DNA from: Betaproteobacteria bacterium
Lineage (GTDB): Bacteria > Pseudomonadota > Gammaproteobacteria > Burkholderiales > Rhodocyclaceae
Assembly (NCBI GenBank): GCA_016705475.1
Contig: JADIYD010000009.1
Span: 62,001-126,000 of the forward strand
Direction: 5' to 3'
Length of the DNA stretch: 64,000 bases
Shown here: positions 33,850-42,492 of the stretch, one piece after another
Position numbering within the stretch: the stretch's first letter is position 1
Layout of the letters: the number at the start of each line of letters is the position of its first letter
The notes under the pieces: generated by a model
Databases searched by the model: none
What the model was told of the DNA's origin: nothing
Seen by the model: the letters and a program-made list of their open reading frames with translations, nothing else
Position numbers and translations under genes: made by a program

Positions 33850-34374
33850 CTATTTTTCGCAGCCGTGGCGCCATTTGGCGACCAGCAGATAAGCCGTGCC
33901 CGCCATGAAGTTGGCGATCAGCAACCATTTGCCGGTCGCAAAGACGCCGGCGAAAAGGTAGAGGGCGGGCGCATGGGTTGCCGGTTCGGAAATCAGCACG
34001 AGATGAAGCAGGTTTTCGATGGCATCGAGCACTGCCGCGCCCGGCATCGCCCAGCCGGAAATCTGCCGGGTTATCGTGTCGACTCGCTTAAAAAGGCAGC
34101 TGTAGCGGACCAGCAGGTAGCCGAACGCGCCATAGCTGGCCAGTACCGGAAAGTCGATAAGAAAATGGCGACGAAAAAGCGCGACACCCTCCGGACCCCA
34201 CTGGGCCAGAATGGTTTTGAAGCTGGCTTCGTCGAAGGTCAGTTGCAGGGCCGGAATGCCAGGCGATAGTGGCGATGAATGCCAGACCATGGCGATGAAC
34301 AGGCCAAGTGCCATCGCGCCGGATAGCCAGAGCAGAAGCCTGGCCGAGTTTCGTTGCAACTTCACGTTGTTCAT
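33850..34374 (-). CDS. Hypothetical membrane protein, 174 aa
   Basis: I do not recognise the family. From the ATG at 34374 (MNNVKLQRNSARLL) it shows about four or five hydrophobic segments and a conserved-looking AVLDAIENLLHLVLI stretch. A second ATG six codons upstream is possible. It is a single gene on the minus strand and ends just before repeat copy 7. No nearby gene suggests a function. Confidence 0.6.
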   Translation of the reverse strand: MNNVKLQRNSARLLLWLSGAMALGLFIAMVWHSSPLSPGIPALQLTFDEASFKTILAQWGPEGVALFRRHFLIDFPVLASYGAFGYLLVRYSCLFKRVDTITRQISGWAMPGAAVLDAIENLLHLVLISEPATHAPALYLFAGVFATGKWLLIANFMAGTAYLLVAKWRHGCEK

Positions 34375-34788
34375 CTCAGGCTTTTCAGGCACTGCAGCGC
34401 CTCAGCAATGGCGAGATGCACCTGCATGGGTGGGGCCTGGTATTGCGCCGGCAAAAAGTTGAGATGGAGAACAGGTGGCGCATGGAAGGCTCCAGAGAAC
34501 AGGAATTTGCTAACTTAGCGGCCCACTTTCATCGCGCTTCGTCCTCATCAAAACAGCAGGCTGAAGCGGAGCCTACGAACTTTTCAGATGGGATGCAAGC
34601 ATGTTGATGGCATTTTTTGGGCTATGTGCGGTGGAGCTAAAAGTCATTCTCGGTCGGTGTTTCACGTTGCCCCCAGGGCAGGCCAGGAATCCTAGGTTGC
34701 GCGTGCACTCCTGCGCGGGGCGCTGACTGATTGGTGCCGCGCTCGAACGTGATCTATTTCCTGTGCTTCGCGCCAGGTATGGCCGACA
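34375..34788. other. Gene-free stretch, 414 bp
   Basis: It separates two divergent genes and presumably holds their promoters. I see no RNA gene, strong hairpin or copy of the dispersed repeat in it. Confidence 0.5.
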
Positions 34789-35682
34789 ATGAAGCATCGT
34801 GTCCATCCCCATCCAGGTAGCGATTTGCCCCGGTTTTTTCCATTCCTCTTGCTCTTGATCGCTGCTGCGTCTGTCTCTCCGGCGCGCGCCGAGCCGTTGG
34901 CAGAGGCGCCGCGTGTTGTCGCTGCGCTGGAGCAGGGGCGCGCTGCCGAGATGGGCAAGGGCGTCGGCAAAAACCTGCAGCTGGCGATCCGTCTGTATTG
35001 CGATGCAGCGGCGATGGGCAGCCCGGAAGGATTTTCGAGAATTGGCCGTGTGCTGGCAACGGCACCCGGAAACATGCGCAATCCCGGTATGGCCAATGCC
35101 TATCTCGCCATGGCAGCCAGTCTCGGGAACGACGAGGCGCTGCAGTACTACGACCCGCGACACGGCAATGCTGAAATCGAAGGCGATTGCCCGGCATCGG
35201 TCGGGATGGGTCCGACTGATGTCGCCGAACTCGGGTTCGATGTCGATGCCTACCTGAGCAAACAGCCCTTGGCAAAGCAGCGCATAGCCAGCCTGATCCG
35301 CAAGGTGGCCGCGAAAAACAACATGGATCCACGATTCGCGCTGGCCATCGCCATGGCCGAATCCAATCTTGATCCCACGGCAGTCTCCCCGAAAAATGCA
35401 CAGGGGCTGATGCAGTTGATTCCCGCAACGCAGGAACGCTTTGGCGTGACCCGGCCCTTCGATCCCGAGCAGAACATCAAGGGCGCGCTGGCCTATATCC
35501 GCTGGCTGGACAAGCGTTTTGCCGGTGACTGGCGCCTGGTTGCAGCCGCCTACAACGCCGGCGAAGGTGCCGTTGATCGCCACAACGGCATTCCGCCCTA
35601 CGCCGAAACCCAGCAATACGTCCGCCGGGTCATGCACTTTTCAGGCATGTCGGCAAAGAAGCGCGCGACGACGTTGATGTAG
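34789..35682 (+). CDS. Lytic transglycosylase (SLT family)
   Basis: The 297-residue protein has an N-terminal signal (FFPFLLLLIAAASVSPARA). It then has a Sel1-like helical segment (about residues 50-115, KNLQLAIRLYCDAAAMGSPEG) and an SLT transglycosylase domain (about residues 165-275): RFALAIAMAESNLDPTAVSPKNAQGLMQLIPATQERFGV, then NIKGALAYIRWLDKRF. The catalytic Glu is in MAESNL. It cleaves peptidoglycan in the periplasm. The last residues lie 27 bp before the poly-G tract, so the end may be affected by unreliable sequence. Confidence 0.85.
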   Translation: MKHRVHPHPGSDLPRFFPFLLLLIAAASVSPARAEPLAEAPRVVAALEQGRAAEMGKGVGKNLQLAIRLYCDAAAMGSPEGFSRIGRVLATAPGNMRNPGMANAYLAMAASLGNDEALQYYDPRHGNAEIEGDCPASVGMGPTDVAELGFDVDAYLSKQPLAKQRIASLIRKVAAKNNMDPRFALAIAMAESNLDPTAVSPKNAQGLMQLIPATQERFGVTRPFDPEQNIKGALAYIRWLDKRFAGDWRLVAAAYNAGEGAVDRHNGIPPYAETQQYVRRVMHFSGMSAKKRATTLM

Positions 35683-35708
35683 ATATTGCGGGTTTTGGCC
35701 GGAATTTC

Positions 35709-35857
35709 GGGGGGGGGGGGGGGGGGGTGGCGCGAAACGGAGCGGGGGGGGGGGCGGGGGGGGGGGGTGGGGGGGGGGGGGGGGGGGGGGGTGGGAGGGG
35801 GGGGGGGGGGGGGGGGGGGCCCGGGGGGGGGGGGGGGGGCGGGGGGGGGGGAGGGGG
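35709..35857. other. Near-pure poly-G tract, probably a sequencing or assembly artefact
   Basis: About 150 bases consist almost only of G, interrupted by a few other bases and one TGGCGCGAAACGGAGC piece. It lies at the point where the C-terminus of mutL should end, and the mutL sequence degrades into it (it keeps an ATGGACAGCTCGACC-like piece, close to what a MutL end would need, with apparent base losses). This looks like a low-quality read end or contig joint. Confidence 0.85.
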
Positions 35858-35865
35858 TCGAGCTG

Positions 35866-37653
35866 TCCATCTCGTCAGCTCCGTCCACGTCGGTCGGCCA
35901 TGGTTGCACTGGCCGGCGCGTTCGGTTTCTTCCATCTGGCGGAGCAGGGCGTTCATTTCCGGGATGGTGAGCAGGCGGCGGGCGCGGACGGCGCCGTGGC
36001 AGGCCATGGTGGCCAGCAGTTCGTTGCGCCGGGCGGTGGCGAGCTGGGTGATGCCGTGTTCGCGCAGTTCGGCGATCAGCGATTTGGCCAGCGCGGCCGG
36101 GTCGCCGGATTGGAGCAGGGCGGGGACGGCGCGTATGCCAAGTTGATTCGGGCCGAGCGGGGCGATCTGGAAGCCGAGGTCGGCCAGGGCGTCGGCGTGT
36201 TCCTCGACGGCGGCGATGTCCAGCGGGTCAGCCGAGAAGACGGCGGGGATGAGCAGCGCCTGGGTGGCGATCTGGCGGTTGTCGACGGCGGTTTTCAGCT
36301 TTTCGTAGAGGATGCGTTCGTGCGCGGCGTGCATGTCGATGAGGATCAGGCCGCGGGCGTTCTGGGCGAGGATGTAGATGCCGTGCAGCTGGGCCAGCGC
36401 GTAGCCGAGTGGCGGGGCTTCGCTGCTGTTGTCGACAGGCTGGAACTGCGGGGCGATTTCACTACGCGGGGCGGGTGAGTGGCCGATGTCCTGCGCGGCG
36501 CGGGCGAAGGCGAGGTAGGCCGCTGCGGCCGGTTCGGCGACGCCGAGGCTGCCCTGGTGGCGGAGCGGCGGGGCGTATTCGGAATTTGGCCTATTTTGAC
36601 CGTTGACCGTGGAAATCGGGTAGTCACCGCTCACGGTGCCTCGTTCGATCAGCGCCGGGGCGCTTTCAGCCTGCACCGGCGCCGCCAGCGTGCGCTGGAT
36701 GGCGTGGAAGACGAACTGGTGCATGGCGCGTGAGTCGCGGAAGCGGACTTCGGTCTTGGCCGGATGGACGTTAACATCGACCAGCGCCGGGTCGATGTTG
36801 ACGAACAGGCAGACGGCCGGCTGGCGGCTGCCGTGCAGCACGTCGCGGTAGGCTTCGCGCAAGGCGTGGCTGATGATCTTGTCGCGCACGAAGCGGCCGT
36901 TGACGAAGACGTACTGGCCGTCCTTGGCATCGGTGGCGCGGGTCGGGTCGATGGCGAAGCCGATGAGTGACAATGGGCCGGCGCCTGCATCGACGGTTCG
37001 GGCGGCGCCGAGAAAGTCGTCGCCGAGAATGTCGGCAATGCGCGGGGCGCATCGGCCGGCGCGAGCTGGAACAGGTTGCGGCCGTTGTGGGTCAGGCTGA
37101 TCGCCACATCCGGCCGGGTCAGCGCCAGACGGCGGACGGCATCGGCGCAGTGGGCGAACTCGGTGCTTTCCGACTTCAAAAACTTGCGGCGGGCCGGGGT
37201 GTTGAAATAGAGGTCGCGCATTTCAACGACGGTGCCGGCCATCAGGGCGGCCGGTTCGGGCTCGGCGCTGGGCTCACCGCGCAGTTTCCAGGCATGCGCC
37301 GCGCCGCGTTCGCGACTGGTGATGCTCAACCGGGCAACGGAAGCGACGGAAGCCAGCGCTTCGCCACGAAAGCCAAGGGTGCCGACGCGCTCAAGGTCGT
37401 CGAGGCTGGCAATCTTCGAGGTGGCATGCCGGGTCAGGGCCAGCGCCAGCTCATCTTTGGCAATGCCGCAGCCGTCATCGGTGATGCGGATCAGCTTGAC
37501 GCCACCTTCCTCCAGATGCACCTGAATGGCCTTGCTGCCAGCATCGAGGCTGTTTTCGAGGAGTTCCTTGAGGACGGAGGCGGGTCTTTCGACCACTTCG
37601 CCAGCGGCAATCTGGCTGATCAGGAGGTCGGGTAGGCGGGCAATGGTCGGCAT
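35866..37653 (-). pseudogene. mutL: DNA mismatch repair protein MutL, frameshifted and 3'-truncated as read
   Basis: The N-terminal GHKL ATPase is intact from 37653 (LISQIAAGEVVERPASVLKEL, DDGCGI, GTLGFRGEAL). The frame is lost at about 37041-37050, where GCGCCCCGCGCA appears to lack one base; the rest (GQYVFVNGRFVRDK...) continues in another frame. The C-terminal domain runs to QCNHGRPTWTELT and then dissolves into poly-G, missing roughly the last dozen residues. A copy of the dispersed repeat encodes the linker STVNGQNRPNSEY. MutL links MutS to strand incision. Whether this is a true inactivation or sequence error cannot be told; the poly-G next to it favours error. Confidence 0.85.
36576..36612 (-). 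repeat. Uptake-signal-like repeat, copy 8 (MutL linker)
   Basis: The minus strand reads CCA then CGGTCAAC (36602-36609), then AAAATA and AAATT tracts. In frame within the variable MutL linker. Confidence 0.8.
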
Positions 37654-37732
37654 GCAGGGATTATCCCAGATTGCCTTGACCGACGCGCGATCAGCGGCTT
37701 TGTGAGTGGAGGATGAGCCGTCAGTCCAGATG

Positions 37733-38113
37733 CTAGCGGTGCGGCTTCGCCTGGCCCAACCAGGAGCGAGCTTCGACGAGCGTGGGGAATATTTTGGTTG
37801 GGTAGGCGTTCAGGGGCGAGTTTGCGTACGCGTTGGCCAGCGCAATGATTTCCGGATGCGTTGCCACGACGGCAATCCTGATATTGGGATTGGTGTACGC
37901 AGCGCCCCTGTCCCTCACGGAAATCTCTTCCACGCTGTCTTTCGTCATGGAAATGCCGGTGATGCCGAGAAAGTCGTTGATGACGTAGCGCAACTCGTCA
38001 AACCGCGCATCTTTTTCGGTATCCACGACCGATTGAATCATCTCGTTGTCGGTCACCAGCGCCGAGAAACGCTTGATGACGCCACGAGGCTCCCAAGTGA
38101 CTTCGTAACTCAA
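37733..38113 (-). CDS. Hypothetical protein, 126 aa
   Basis: I do not recognise the family. The product is a soluble alpha/beta protein (MSYEVTWEPRGVIKRFSALVTDNEMIQ, later NIRIAVVATHPEIIALANAY) and may have an STAS-like fold, but this is weak. No signal peptide. It is a single minus-strand gene between mutL and dedA. Confidence 0.6.
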   Translation of the reverse strand: MSYEVTWEPRGVIKRFSALVTDNEMIQSVVDTEKDARFDELRYVINDFLGITGISMTKDSVEEISVRDRGAAYTNPNIRIAVVATHPEIIALANAYANSPLNAYPTKIFPTLVEARSWLGQAKPHR

Positions 38114-38280
38114 TGCGCCCTCGATATTGGTCTGTTACGCCCAATTTATAGCAACTGGCGACGATGGCAAAGTCGACTGATGAGCGGTGGTGGCCAGCAT
38201 CTGTTTTGCAATATTTCCGACCACGGTACGGATGCCGCCATAAGGTAAAATGCGCCGTCATTCAAACCCCGGCGCCCCGC

Positions 38281-38922
38281 ATGGAATTCCTCACTCAATT
38301 CATCGATATCGTTCTTCATCTCGACAAGCATCTTGCCGTGATGGTTCTGGAGTACGGGCTGTGGATCTACGGCATCCTGTTCTTTATCGTCTTCGCCGAA
38401 ACCGGTTTCGTCGTGACGCCCTTCCTGCCGGGTGATTCGCTGCTGTTCGTCGCTGGTGCGCTGGCGGCCATTGGCGAAGGGGGCATGGACCTTTTTACCC
38501 TGATGGCGGTTCTGATTGTGGCAGCGGTGCTCGGCAATACGGTCAATTACCAGATCGGCCGTTACCTCGGGCCCAAGGTTTTCCAATGGGAAAACTCGCG
38601 TTTCTTCAACCGTGATGCGCTGATCAAGACGCATGCTTTCTATGAAAAACATGGTGGCAAGACACTGATCATTTCGCGCTTTCTGCCGCTGTTCCGCACC
38701 TTCGCGCCATTTGTCGCCGGCATCGGCTCGATGACCTATGCGCGCTTCACGCTGTTCAACCTGGTTGGCGCCGTTGGCTGGGTGGTGTCGCTGTGCGTGG
38801 CCGGTTACTGGCTGGGCAACTTGCCTTGGGTCAAGGCCAATCTGTCGGTCATCATCATCGGCATCATTATTTCCTCGCTCATCCCCATCGGCTGGGGTTA
38901 CCTGAAAAGCAAGGAAGCCTGA
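38281..38922 (+). CDS. DedA family membrane protein
   Basis: The 213-residue product starts at 38281 (MEFLTQFIDIVLHLDKHL). The DedA/SNARE-associated signature is clear: ETGFVVTPFLPGDSLLFVAGALA, then NTVNYQIGRYLGPKVF, and FLPLFRTFAPFVAGIGSM with the conserved Arg. DedA proteins flip or recycle undecaprenyl phosphate and support membrane homeostasis. Its stop overlaps the next ATG (ATGA), so it is coupled to the lipoprotein gene. Confidence 0.93.
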   Translation: MEFLTQFIDIVLHLDKHLAVMVLEYGLWIYGILFFIVFAETGFVVTPFLPGDSLLFVAGALAAIGEGGMDLFTLMAVLIVAAVLGNTVNYQIGRYLGPKVFQWENSRFFNRDALIKTHAFYEKHGGKTLIISRFLPLFRTFAPFVAGIGSMTYARFTLFNLVGAVGWVVSLCVAGYWLGNLPWVKANLSVIIIGIIISSLIPIGWGYLKSKEA

Positions 38923-39626
38923 TGCGCTGGCTGGCCGTCATCCTCTTCGTGACGCTGGCGGCCTGCACGACGAAGATGGACAAGGCTGGACGGACGGAAT
39001 CCACGGTCGACCCGAAATATCTGCTCAAATCGGAAGTCGACCGCATCGCCGACACCAATCGTGCCGAGGTGGTCAACGGTTTGCTTCTCATCGCCGACAA
39101 GCTCTACAAACGCAACCCGAAGGAATGGAAGAAGAGCGGTGCCGTGAGTCGTGAAGCGGCGGTCGAACGCCTGCGCCAGCGCACCTACCGCAACTGGCCT
39201 GAGTTTACGGGCCTGCGTGAGGGGGCGGTGGCCTCGCTGGCATTTACCGAGGCATATGCCGGCGACCGCGTCATGGCGCTGATGTATGGGCTGCTCAGCA
39301 TGGTTGACGCCGCATTCGAGCACAAGGAGGAGTTCTACATCCTCGACAGCCTCAACGAACTGAAGCTTTACAACAGCGCCCGCAACATGGATGTCGCGAT
39401 CTGGAAGCTCGGCCACGACCGCACGGCGGCGGGCGAGTTGTTCCTGCTCTCGAACGAGCTTGATCCGGCCAACCGCAACCTCTCGTTCGAGCGCGAATTC
39501 GGTCGTGTAATGGGCCTGCTCGATTTCATGGCCAAGGTCGTCGCCGACCGCAATGGCCGCACTTTTTCCCGGCTGAGCCAATCCGTGGCCAGCGCCATCT
39601 TTTTACCCGTGAGTTTTTTGAAATGA
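38922..39626 (+). CDS. Putative lipoprotein, unknown function
   Basis: The 234-residue protein starts at 38922 within ATGA. Its N-terminus has a short signal with a lipobox (TLAAC, Cys15), so it is probably outer- or inner-membrane anchored. The rest is helical (EVVNGLLLIADKLYKRNPKEW, GDRVMALMYGLLSMVDAAFEH). No family recognised. It overlaps purN by four bases and is co-transcribed with dedA, purN and the genes after it. Confidence 0.75.
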   Translation: MRWLAVILFVTLAACTTKMDKAGRTESTVDPKYLLKSEVDRIADTNRAEVVNGLLLIADKLYKRNPKEWKKSGAVSREAAVERLRQRTYRNWPEFTGLREGAVASLAFTEAYAGDRVMALMYGLLSMVDAAFEHKEEFYILDSLNELKLYNSARNMDVAIWKLGHDRTAAGELFLLSNELDPANRNLSFEREFGRVMGLLDFMAKVVADRNGRTFSRLSQSVASAIFLPVSFLK

Positions 39627-40270
39627 AGAGAATCGTCATCCTGATTTCCGGTCGTGGCAGCAACATGGAGGCGCTCATCGCCGCCCGCGACGCCGGAACG
39701 CTGCCCGTCAATATCGTCGCCGTGATCAGCAACAGGGTCGAGGCCGAGGGACTGGAAACAGCGGCAAAATCAGGCATCACGACGCACTTCATCAATCACA
39801 AGGCCTTTGCCGGGCGCGAGGCTTTCGACAGCCGGCTGGCCCAATGCATCGACGAATTCAAGCCTGACCTCGTCGTCCTCGCCGGCTTCATGCGCATCCT
39901 GTCGGATGGCTTCGTTCGTCACTACGAAGGCCGGCTGATCAACATCCATCCCTCGCTGCTGCCGTCATTCCCAGGTCTGCACACGCACCAGCGGGCGCTG
40001 GAGGAGGGCGTGCGCATTCACGGCTGCACCGTGCATTTCGTCACGCCGACCCTCGACCATGGCCCGGTCATCATCCAGGCTGCCGTGCCGGTGCTCGATG
40101 GCGACGACGAGGCCAGCCTGTCGGCCCGCGTCCTGCGGCAGGAACACATTGTTTACCCGCGGGCCGTGCGCTGGTTTGTCGAAGGCAAGCTGCGCCTGGA
40201 AAACGGTTGTGTTCGCCTAACCGCCGATCTGGCCGAGCCGCCGGTCTTGATCTCGCCCGAGATTCGCTAG
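39623..40270 (+). CDS. purN: Phosphoribosylglycinamide formyltransferase
   Basis: The 215-residue purine-pathway enzyme transfers a formyl group from 10-formyl-THF to GAR. The hallmark motifs are ILISGRGSNMEAL, VISNRVEAEGLE, then AGFMRILSD and NIHPSLLPSFPGLHTHQRAL, with the catalytic HxxTPTLDHGPVIIQ segment. It lies in an ATGA-coupled run of genes (38281 to 43757). Confidence 0.95.
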   Translation: MKRIVILISGRGSNMEALIAARDAGTLPVNIVAVISNRVEAEGLETAAKSGITTHFINHKAFAGREAFDSRLAQCIDEFKPDLVVLAGFMRILSDGFVRHYEGRLINIHPSLLPSFPGLHTHQRALEEGVRIHGCTVHFVTPTLDHGPVIIQAAVPVLDGDDEASLSARVLRQEHIVYPRAVRWFVEGKLRLENGCVRLTADLAEPPVLISPEIR

Positions 40271-40276
40271 GCCGCC

Positions 40277-41233
40277 ATGCCCATTGCCTTCGCCATCGCG
40301 TTCGCCGCTTCGCTCGGCATTCATGCCGCCGCGCTGTTCGGTACCGATGCCGAGCTGTTTGGCGGGGTAGACGAGCCGGTGACCTTGCGCGCCGAGTTGC
40401 AGCCGCCTCCAGCGGCAGCGCAGGCCGCGGCCGAACCCAAGCCCGTGGCCAAACCGCGCCCGAAAACCCCGAAACCGCTGCTCGCCGGCAAGCCGTCTGT
40501 CAATGCCGAAGCTGTTCCGACATCAGCCGAAAGCAAGCCTTCCGAATTGGCCCCGGAATCGCCGTCGACCGCAGCAGCGCCAGCTCAGGAAGCTGCCAAA
40601 CCGATGCTCCCGGCCAAAGGCACCATGCGCTTCGCCATTTACTACGGCACACAGGGCTTTCAGGTCGGCATTGCGGAACACACCTGGGAATTTACCGAAG
40701 ACGGCCGTTACCGGTTAAGCGGCATGACCAAAACAAGTGGCCTGGCCGCCCTCATCAAGCCGCTCGTTTTTGAGAACGAAAGCAGCGGCAAACTGGTCGC
40801 CGGCGGCCTGCAGCCCGAGCTATACCGGACGCGCAAGAACGGCAAGGACGCCAACGAAAATGCCGATTTCGACTGGTCGACCGCAGAAGTCCGCCTGTCG
40901 CGCAGCGGCGCCACGCAGCCGGTCAGCCTCGGCGCCCAGGACATCCTGTCGCTCAACTACCAGCTCGCCTACCTGCGTCAGCCGGATGCCGGCGCCACTG
41001 TCGGTGTCGTCACCGGCAAGAAATACGACCGTTTCGCCCTCGACTCGCTGGGCGAAGAAGAAATCGACATCCCGGCCGGCCGTTTCCGCACCCTGCACCT
41101 GCGCGCCATGGGCGATACCGTGACCGAAATCTGGATAGCGCTCGATCGCCACCGCCTGCCGGTTAAAATCCGCTACACCGATAAAAAAGGCGACATCTTT
41201 GAACAAGTCGCTACCGAAATAGGATCGAAATGA
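40277..41233 (+). CDS. DUF3108 domain protein
   Basis: The 318-residue product has an N-terminal hydrophobic segment, then a Pro/Ala/Lys-rich low-complexity linker (about residues 35-115). The C-terminal DUF3108 beta-rich domain has FAIYYGTQGFQVGIAEHTWEF and then AQDILSLNYQLAYLRQ, TEIWIALDRHRLPVKIRY. Likely periplasmic, function unknown. It overlaps the next gene by four bases. Confidence 0.85.
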   Translation: MPIAFAIAFAASLGIHAAALFGTDAELFGGVDEPVTLRAELQPPPAAAQAAAEPKPVAKPRPKTPKPLLAGKPSVNAEAVPTSAESKPSELAPESPSTAAAPAQEAAKPMLPAKGTMRFAIYYGTQGFQVGIAEHTWEFTEDGRYRLSGMTKTSGLAALIKPLVFENESSGKLVAGGLQPELYRTRKNGKDANENADFDWSTAEVRLSRSGATQPVSLGAQDILSLNYQLAYLRQPDAGATVGVVTGKKYDRFALDSLGEEEIDIPAGRFRTLHLRAMGDTVTEIWIALDRHRLPVKIRYTDKKGDIFEQVATEIGSK

Positions 41234-42492
41234 AAGCCCGCTTCACACCTGCCCTGTTTGCCCACGCCGAAGCCGTTCTCGGCCTGCTGCTACGCTTCGA
41301 TTACCCGGCCGATGCCGTCGTTTCGCGCTATTTCCGCGAGCATCGCGAGCTCGGCCACGCCGACCGCGCCTTCGTCGCCGAAACGGTTTTTGCCGTGCTG
41401 CGCCGTGGGCGCAGCCTCGAAGCGCGCTGTGCCGGCAAGCTCTCCGACCGTCGCCGTTTGCTCGTCGCCTTGGCCGTGACGCGTGGCTGGAGCCAGCGCG
41501 AACTGGCCCCGGTGCTCAAGGCGAGTGAAGAGGAATGGCTGGCCGCCGCCAAGGCCATGCCGGAAGCTGACTTTCCGCCAGCTGTGCGCTGCGACATGCC
41601 GGACTGGCTGTACAACCGCCTCGACGCCCAGTTCGGCGCCGAGGAAACGCTGGCCCTGGCCCACGCCCTCAACCAGCCGGCACCGCTTGACCTGCGCGTC
41701 AATACGCTCAAAGCCAATCGCGAAGACGTACTGGCCAGGCTGGCCACCGACGACATCGCCGCCATGCCCGGCCCGCTCTCGCCCATTGCCGTGCGCCTGC
41801 GCGACAAGCCGGCGCTGGCCAAGCATCCGTTGTTCATCGAAGGCGCCGTCGAAGTCCAGGACGAAGGCAGCCAGCTGCTCGGCTTCCTGCTCGAACCGAA
41901 GCGCGGCGAAATGGTCGTCGATTTCTGCGCCGGCGCCGGCGGCAAGACGCTGCTGCTCGGCGCCTTGATGCGCAACACCGGCCGCCTCTACGCCTACGAT
42001 GTCTCCGACAAGCGGCTGGCCAACCTCAAACCGCGCCTGGCCCGTTCCGGCCTGTCCAACGTCCATCCGGCGCGCATCGAGCATGAGCGCGACACCAAGA
42101 TCAAGCGTCTGGCCGGCAAGGCCGACCGCGTGCTGGTCGATGCGCCGTGTTCCGGCCTTGGCACCCTGCGCCGCAATCCCGACCTCAAATGGCGCCAGGA
42201 TGAAGCCTCGGTGGCCGAACTGACGGTCAAACAGCTGTCGATTCTCGAAGCGGCGGCAACCATGGTTCGCCCCGGCGGCCGGCTGGTTTATGCCACTTGC
42301 AGCCTGTTGACCGCAGAAAATGACGACATCGTCACGGCATTCCTGGCCAAACATCCCGATTTCACGCTGGTTCCGGCTTCGGCCATTCTCGCCAAGCAAG
42401 GCATCGCCTTCGATGGCGACATACTGCGTCTGCTGCCCAACCAGCACAACACCGACGGCTTCTTCGCCGCGGCGCTGGAAAAGAAGGCATGA
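41230..42492 (+). CDS. RsmB/NOP2-family RNA m5C methyltransferase
   Basis: The 420-residue protein has an N-terminal NusB-like helical region (about residues 1-140). A SAM-dependent methyltransferase domain follows: VVDFCAGAGGKTLLLGALM, VDAPCSGLGTLRRNPDLKW with one catalytic Cys, and LVYATCSLL with the second. It resembles RsmB or a NOP2/Sun relative acting on 16S rRNA or tRNA; I do not claim the exact target. It is coupled to the DUF3108 gene before it and to mscS after it. Confidence 0.9.
   Translation: MKARFTPALFAHAEAVLGLLLRFDYPADAVVSRYFREHRELGHADRAFVAETVFAVLRRGRSLEARCAGKLSDRRRLLVALAVTRGWSQRELAPVLKASEEEWLAAAKAMPEADFPPAVRCDMPDWLYNRLDAQFGAEETLALAHALNQPAPLDLRVNTLKANREDVLARLATDDIAAMPGPLSPIAVRLRDKPALAKHPLFIEGAVEVQDEGSQLLGFLLEPKRGEMVVDFCAGAGGKTLLLGALMRNTGRLYAYDVSDKRLANLKPRLARSGLSNVHPARIEHERDTKIKRLAGKADRVLVDAPCSGLGTLRRNPDLKWRQDEASVAELTVKQLSILEAAATMVRPGGRLVYATCSLLTAENDDIVTAFLAKHPDFTLVPASAILAKQGIAFDGDILRLLPNQHNTDGFFAAALEKKA

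Noticed and set aside
35630..35909. Pro- and Gly-rich open frames over the poly-G tract
   Set aside because: They are produced by the homopolymer and have no coding meaning.
42300..42330. GTTGACCGCAG in the RsmB-type gene
   Set aside because: Core present but the first A/T tract is missing; not counted.
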